A stretch of 64,000 nt of DNA from BMS3ABIN03 sp964418885 (GTDB taxonomy: Bacteria > Bacteroidota > Ignavibacteria > Ignavibacteriales > Ignavibacteriaceae), in assembly GCA_964418885.1 (NCBI GenBank), contig CAYQNW010000004.1, positions 20,036-84,035 of the forward strand. Direction: 5' to 3'. The notes beneath the pieces were generated by a model, which saw nothing but the letters and a program-made list of their open reading frames with translations, did not search any database and had not been told where the DNA came from. Within the stretch, counting starts at the first letter, position 1. Each line of letters begins with the position of its first letter. The position numbers were made by a program, and so were the translations under genes. This document shows, one piece after another, positions 62,998-64,000 of the stretch.

Positions 62998-64000
62998 ATG
63001 AAAACTAAATTTTATCTTCCGTTGTTTATAACAGCAATCTTATTTCTATATCCATCCTTTACGGAAATTAAAGCCCAGGATAGTCTGTATCTTATAGGAA
63101 CGATAACAGGTGAATCAAGTGAAAAAAAAATCGTGGGAGTTAAAGGGGTTGGAGATGTAAATGGTGATGGGTATGGTGATTTTATGATTTCTATGAGAAC
63201 CGGTAAGACAAGAAGTGATCAGGGGATAGCAAAATTATATTTAGGATCTGCAAATATCAATTTAATACCGGATATAACATTTCACTACCCGGGAAAAGAT
63301 AGTTTGAACAATTTCGGAAACGCATCGGGGATAGGAGATGTAAACGGTGACGGGTACGATGATTTTACAATAAGCGGTAGTTTTGGCGATTGGGGATTTC
63401 CCAAGAGTAAAGTTTTCCTGTATTTTGGTGGTGAAACGATAGACACCATGCCAGTAAATGAGTTTTACCAACCTAATGCTATTCAGGATAACTTTGGAAA
63501 CTCTGTGGTTAGTGTTGGGGATATTAATAAAGATAACTATAATGATTTTGCTATTGGCTCCTCATATAACTGGACTAATAGTAAGGGATATGTTTATCTG
63601 TTTTGGGGTGGAGATACAATCTCGTGGGAAAGAAGCGTAACATTTAGCAGCGATACTTTAGAGGACTTTTTTGGAGAAAGCGTAGCTAATATTGGAGATG
63701 TAAACAAAGATGGCTTTGATGACATTGCAATTGGCGCTACAGCTTGGGTTTCTGGACATGAGACGGGGAAAGTCTACGTTTATTATGGTAGTATTCAAAT
63801 GGACACAGAAGTAGATGCTGTTCTTACTGCGGATAATTTCGAGTATGGTTTCGGAGACAAAATAAAAAATGCCGGAGATATAAATAAAGATGGAGTAATT
63901 GATTTCATGGTAGGTAGTAAAGCAGCAAATATTTTTTTATATCTCGGTATCGACAGTTTAACTATTATAAACGCTGGTCTATTTGGTTATGGAGGTTATA
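62998..64000 (+). CDS. Secreted FG-GAP/VCBS repeat protein (partial, runs off the window)
   Basis: Starts ATG at 62998 behind GGGAG, with signal peptide MKTKFYLPLFITAILFLYPS...IKAQD. The frame stays open to the window end (334 codons). At least five FG-GAP repeats with calcium-binding DxNxDGxxD loops are seen: GDVNGDGYGDFMIS, GDVNGDGYDDFTIS, GDINKDNYNDFAIG, GDVNKDGFDDIAIG, GDINKDGVIDFMVG. These repeats build integrin-alpha-like propellers of surface proteins. A T9SS sorting domain may lie at the unseen C-terminus. The gene is divergent from the phosphorylase, with a 348-bp spacer holding a structured element. Confidence 0.9.
   Translation, partial: MKTKFYLPLFITAILFLYPSFTEIKAQDSLYLIGTITGESSEKKIVGVKGVGDVNGDGYGDFMISMRTGKTRSDQGIAKLYLGSANINLIPDITFHYPGKDSLNNFGNASGIGDVNGDGYDDFTISGSFGDWGFPKSKVFLYFGGETIDTMPVNEFYQPNAIQDNFGNSVVSVGDINKDNYNDFAIGSSYNWTNSKGYVYLFWGGDTISWERSVTFSSDTLEDFFGESVANIGDVNKDGFDDIAIGATAWVSGHETGKVYVYYGSIQMDTEVDAVLTADNFEYGFGDKIKNAGDINKDGVIDFMVGSKAANIFLYLGIDSLTIINAGLFGYGGY

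Noticed and set aside
1..64000. CRISPR array, insertion sequence, tRNA, rRNA or prophage
   Set aside because: No regularly spaced repeats, transposase or integrase genes, terminal inverted repeats, or tRNA/rRNA sequences were seen anywhere in the window.

Overview
This is an AT-rich chromosomal window around the replication origin of a Gram-negative bacterium, most likely a member of Ignavibacteria (Bacteroidota/Chlorobiota group). The grounds are: a secreted protein with a type IX secretion (T9SS) C-terminal sorting domain of the FQNYPNPFNPSTKI kind; a TonB-dependent receptor with a carboxypeptidase-regulatory-like N-domain; Bacteroidetes-type YidC; RND efflux systems; and a GldL-like membrane protein. 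No tRNA, rRNA, CRISPR array or insertion sequence was seen.

Layout. 1-7.8 kb: two RND efflux adaptors and one RND pump (minus strand), enclosing a sorted beta-propeller protein and a DUF2461 protein. 7.8-8.8 kb: gene-free. 8.8-12.6 kb: a four-gene plus-strand operon that looks like a divergent GldL/GldM-type proton-driven envelope motor with a secreted partner and an outer-membrane barrel. 12.6-23.3 kb: housekeeping genes (tag, metH, hldD, Nudix, SMUG-like glycosylase, alpha/beta hydrolase, patatin-barrel protein). 23.4-35.8 kb: the origin region, with yidC-rnpA-rpmH on minus and dnaA, a lipoprotein gene, dnaN, recF, a DUF721/dciA-like gene, gyrB and gyrA on plus. Transcription diverges from a DnaA-box-bearing spacer at 25.9-26.3 kb. 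35.9-47.4 kb: PAP2 phosphatase, Asp/Glu racemase, TPR-like protein, TonB receptor, an SPFH/LURP-like/ribbon-helix-helix cluster with one broken paralogue, a cold-shock-type RRM protein, amidase, MOSC protein and metallophosphoesterase. 47.5-62.6 kb: Mut7-C protein, then heme biosynthesis (hemB, hemY, [aceA], hemN, hemE, TetR::hemD, Cys-rich lipoprotein, hemC, hemA, ccsA), an SPFH protein and a pyrimidine-nucleoside phosphorylase. The right edge cuts into an FG-GAP repeat protein.

The most unusual points are these. (1) Uroporphyrinogen-III synthase (HemD) is fused in one uninterrupted frame to an N-terminal TetR-family regulator inside the heme operon. The promoter region of that operon carries two near-identical 21-bp elements in inverted orientation, a natural candidate operator, which suggests a self-regulating heme circuit. 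(2) The GldL/GldM-like operon carries a Glu in TM2 at the position expected from GldL, but its M-like partner is much shorter and has its own Glu in the membrane helix. (3) A LURP-like gene is interrupted by a single in-frame TAA next to an intact paralogue, in an operon led by an SPFH gene and preceded by tandem TGATATC sites; a ribbon-helix-helix protein is encoded in the same operon. All calls rest on reading sequence and motif memory; no database search was run.
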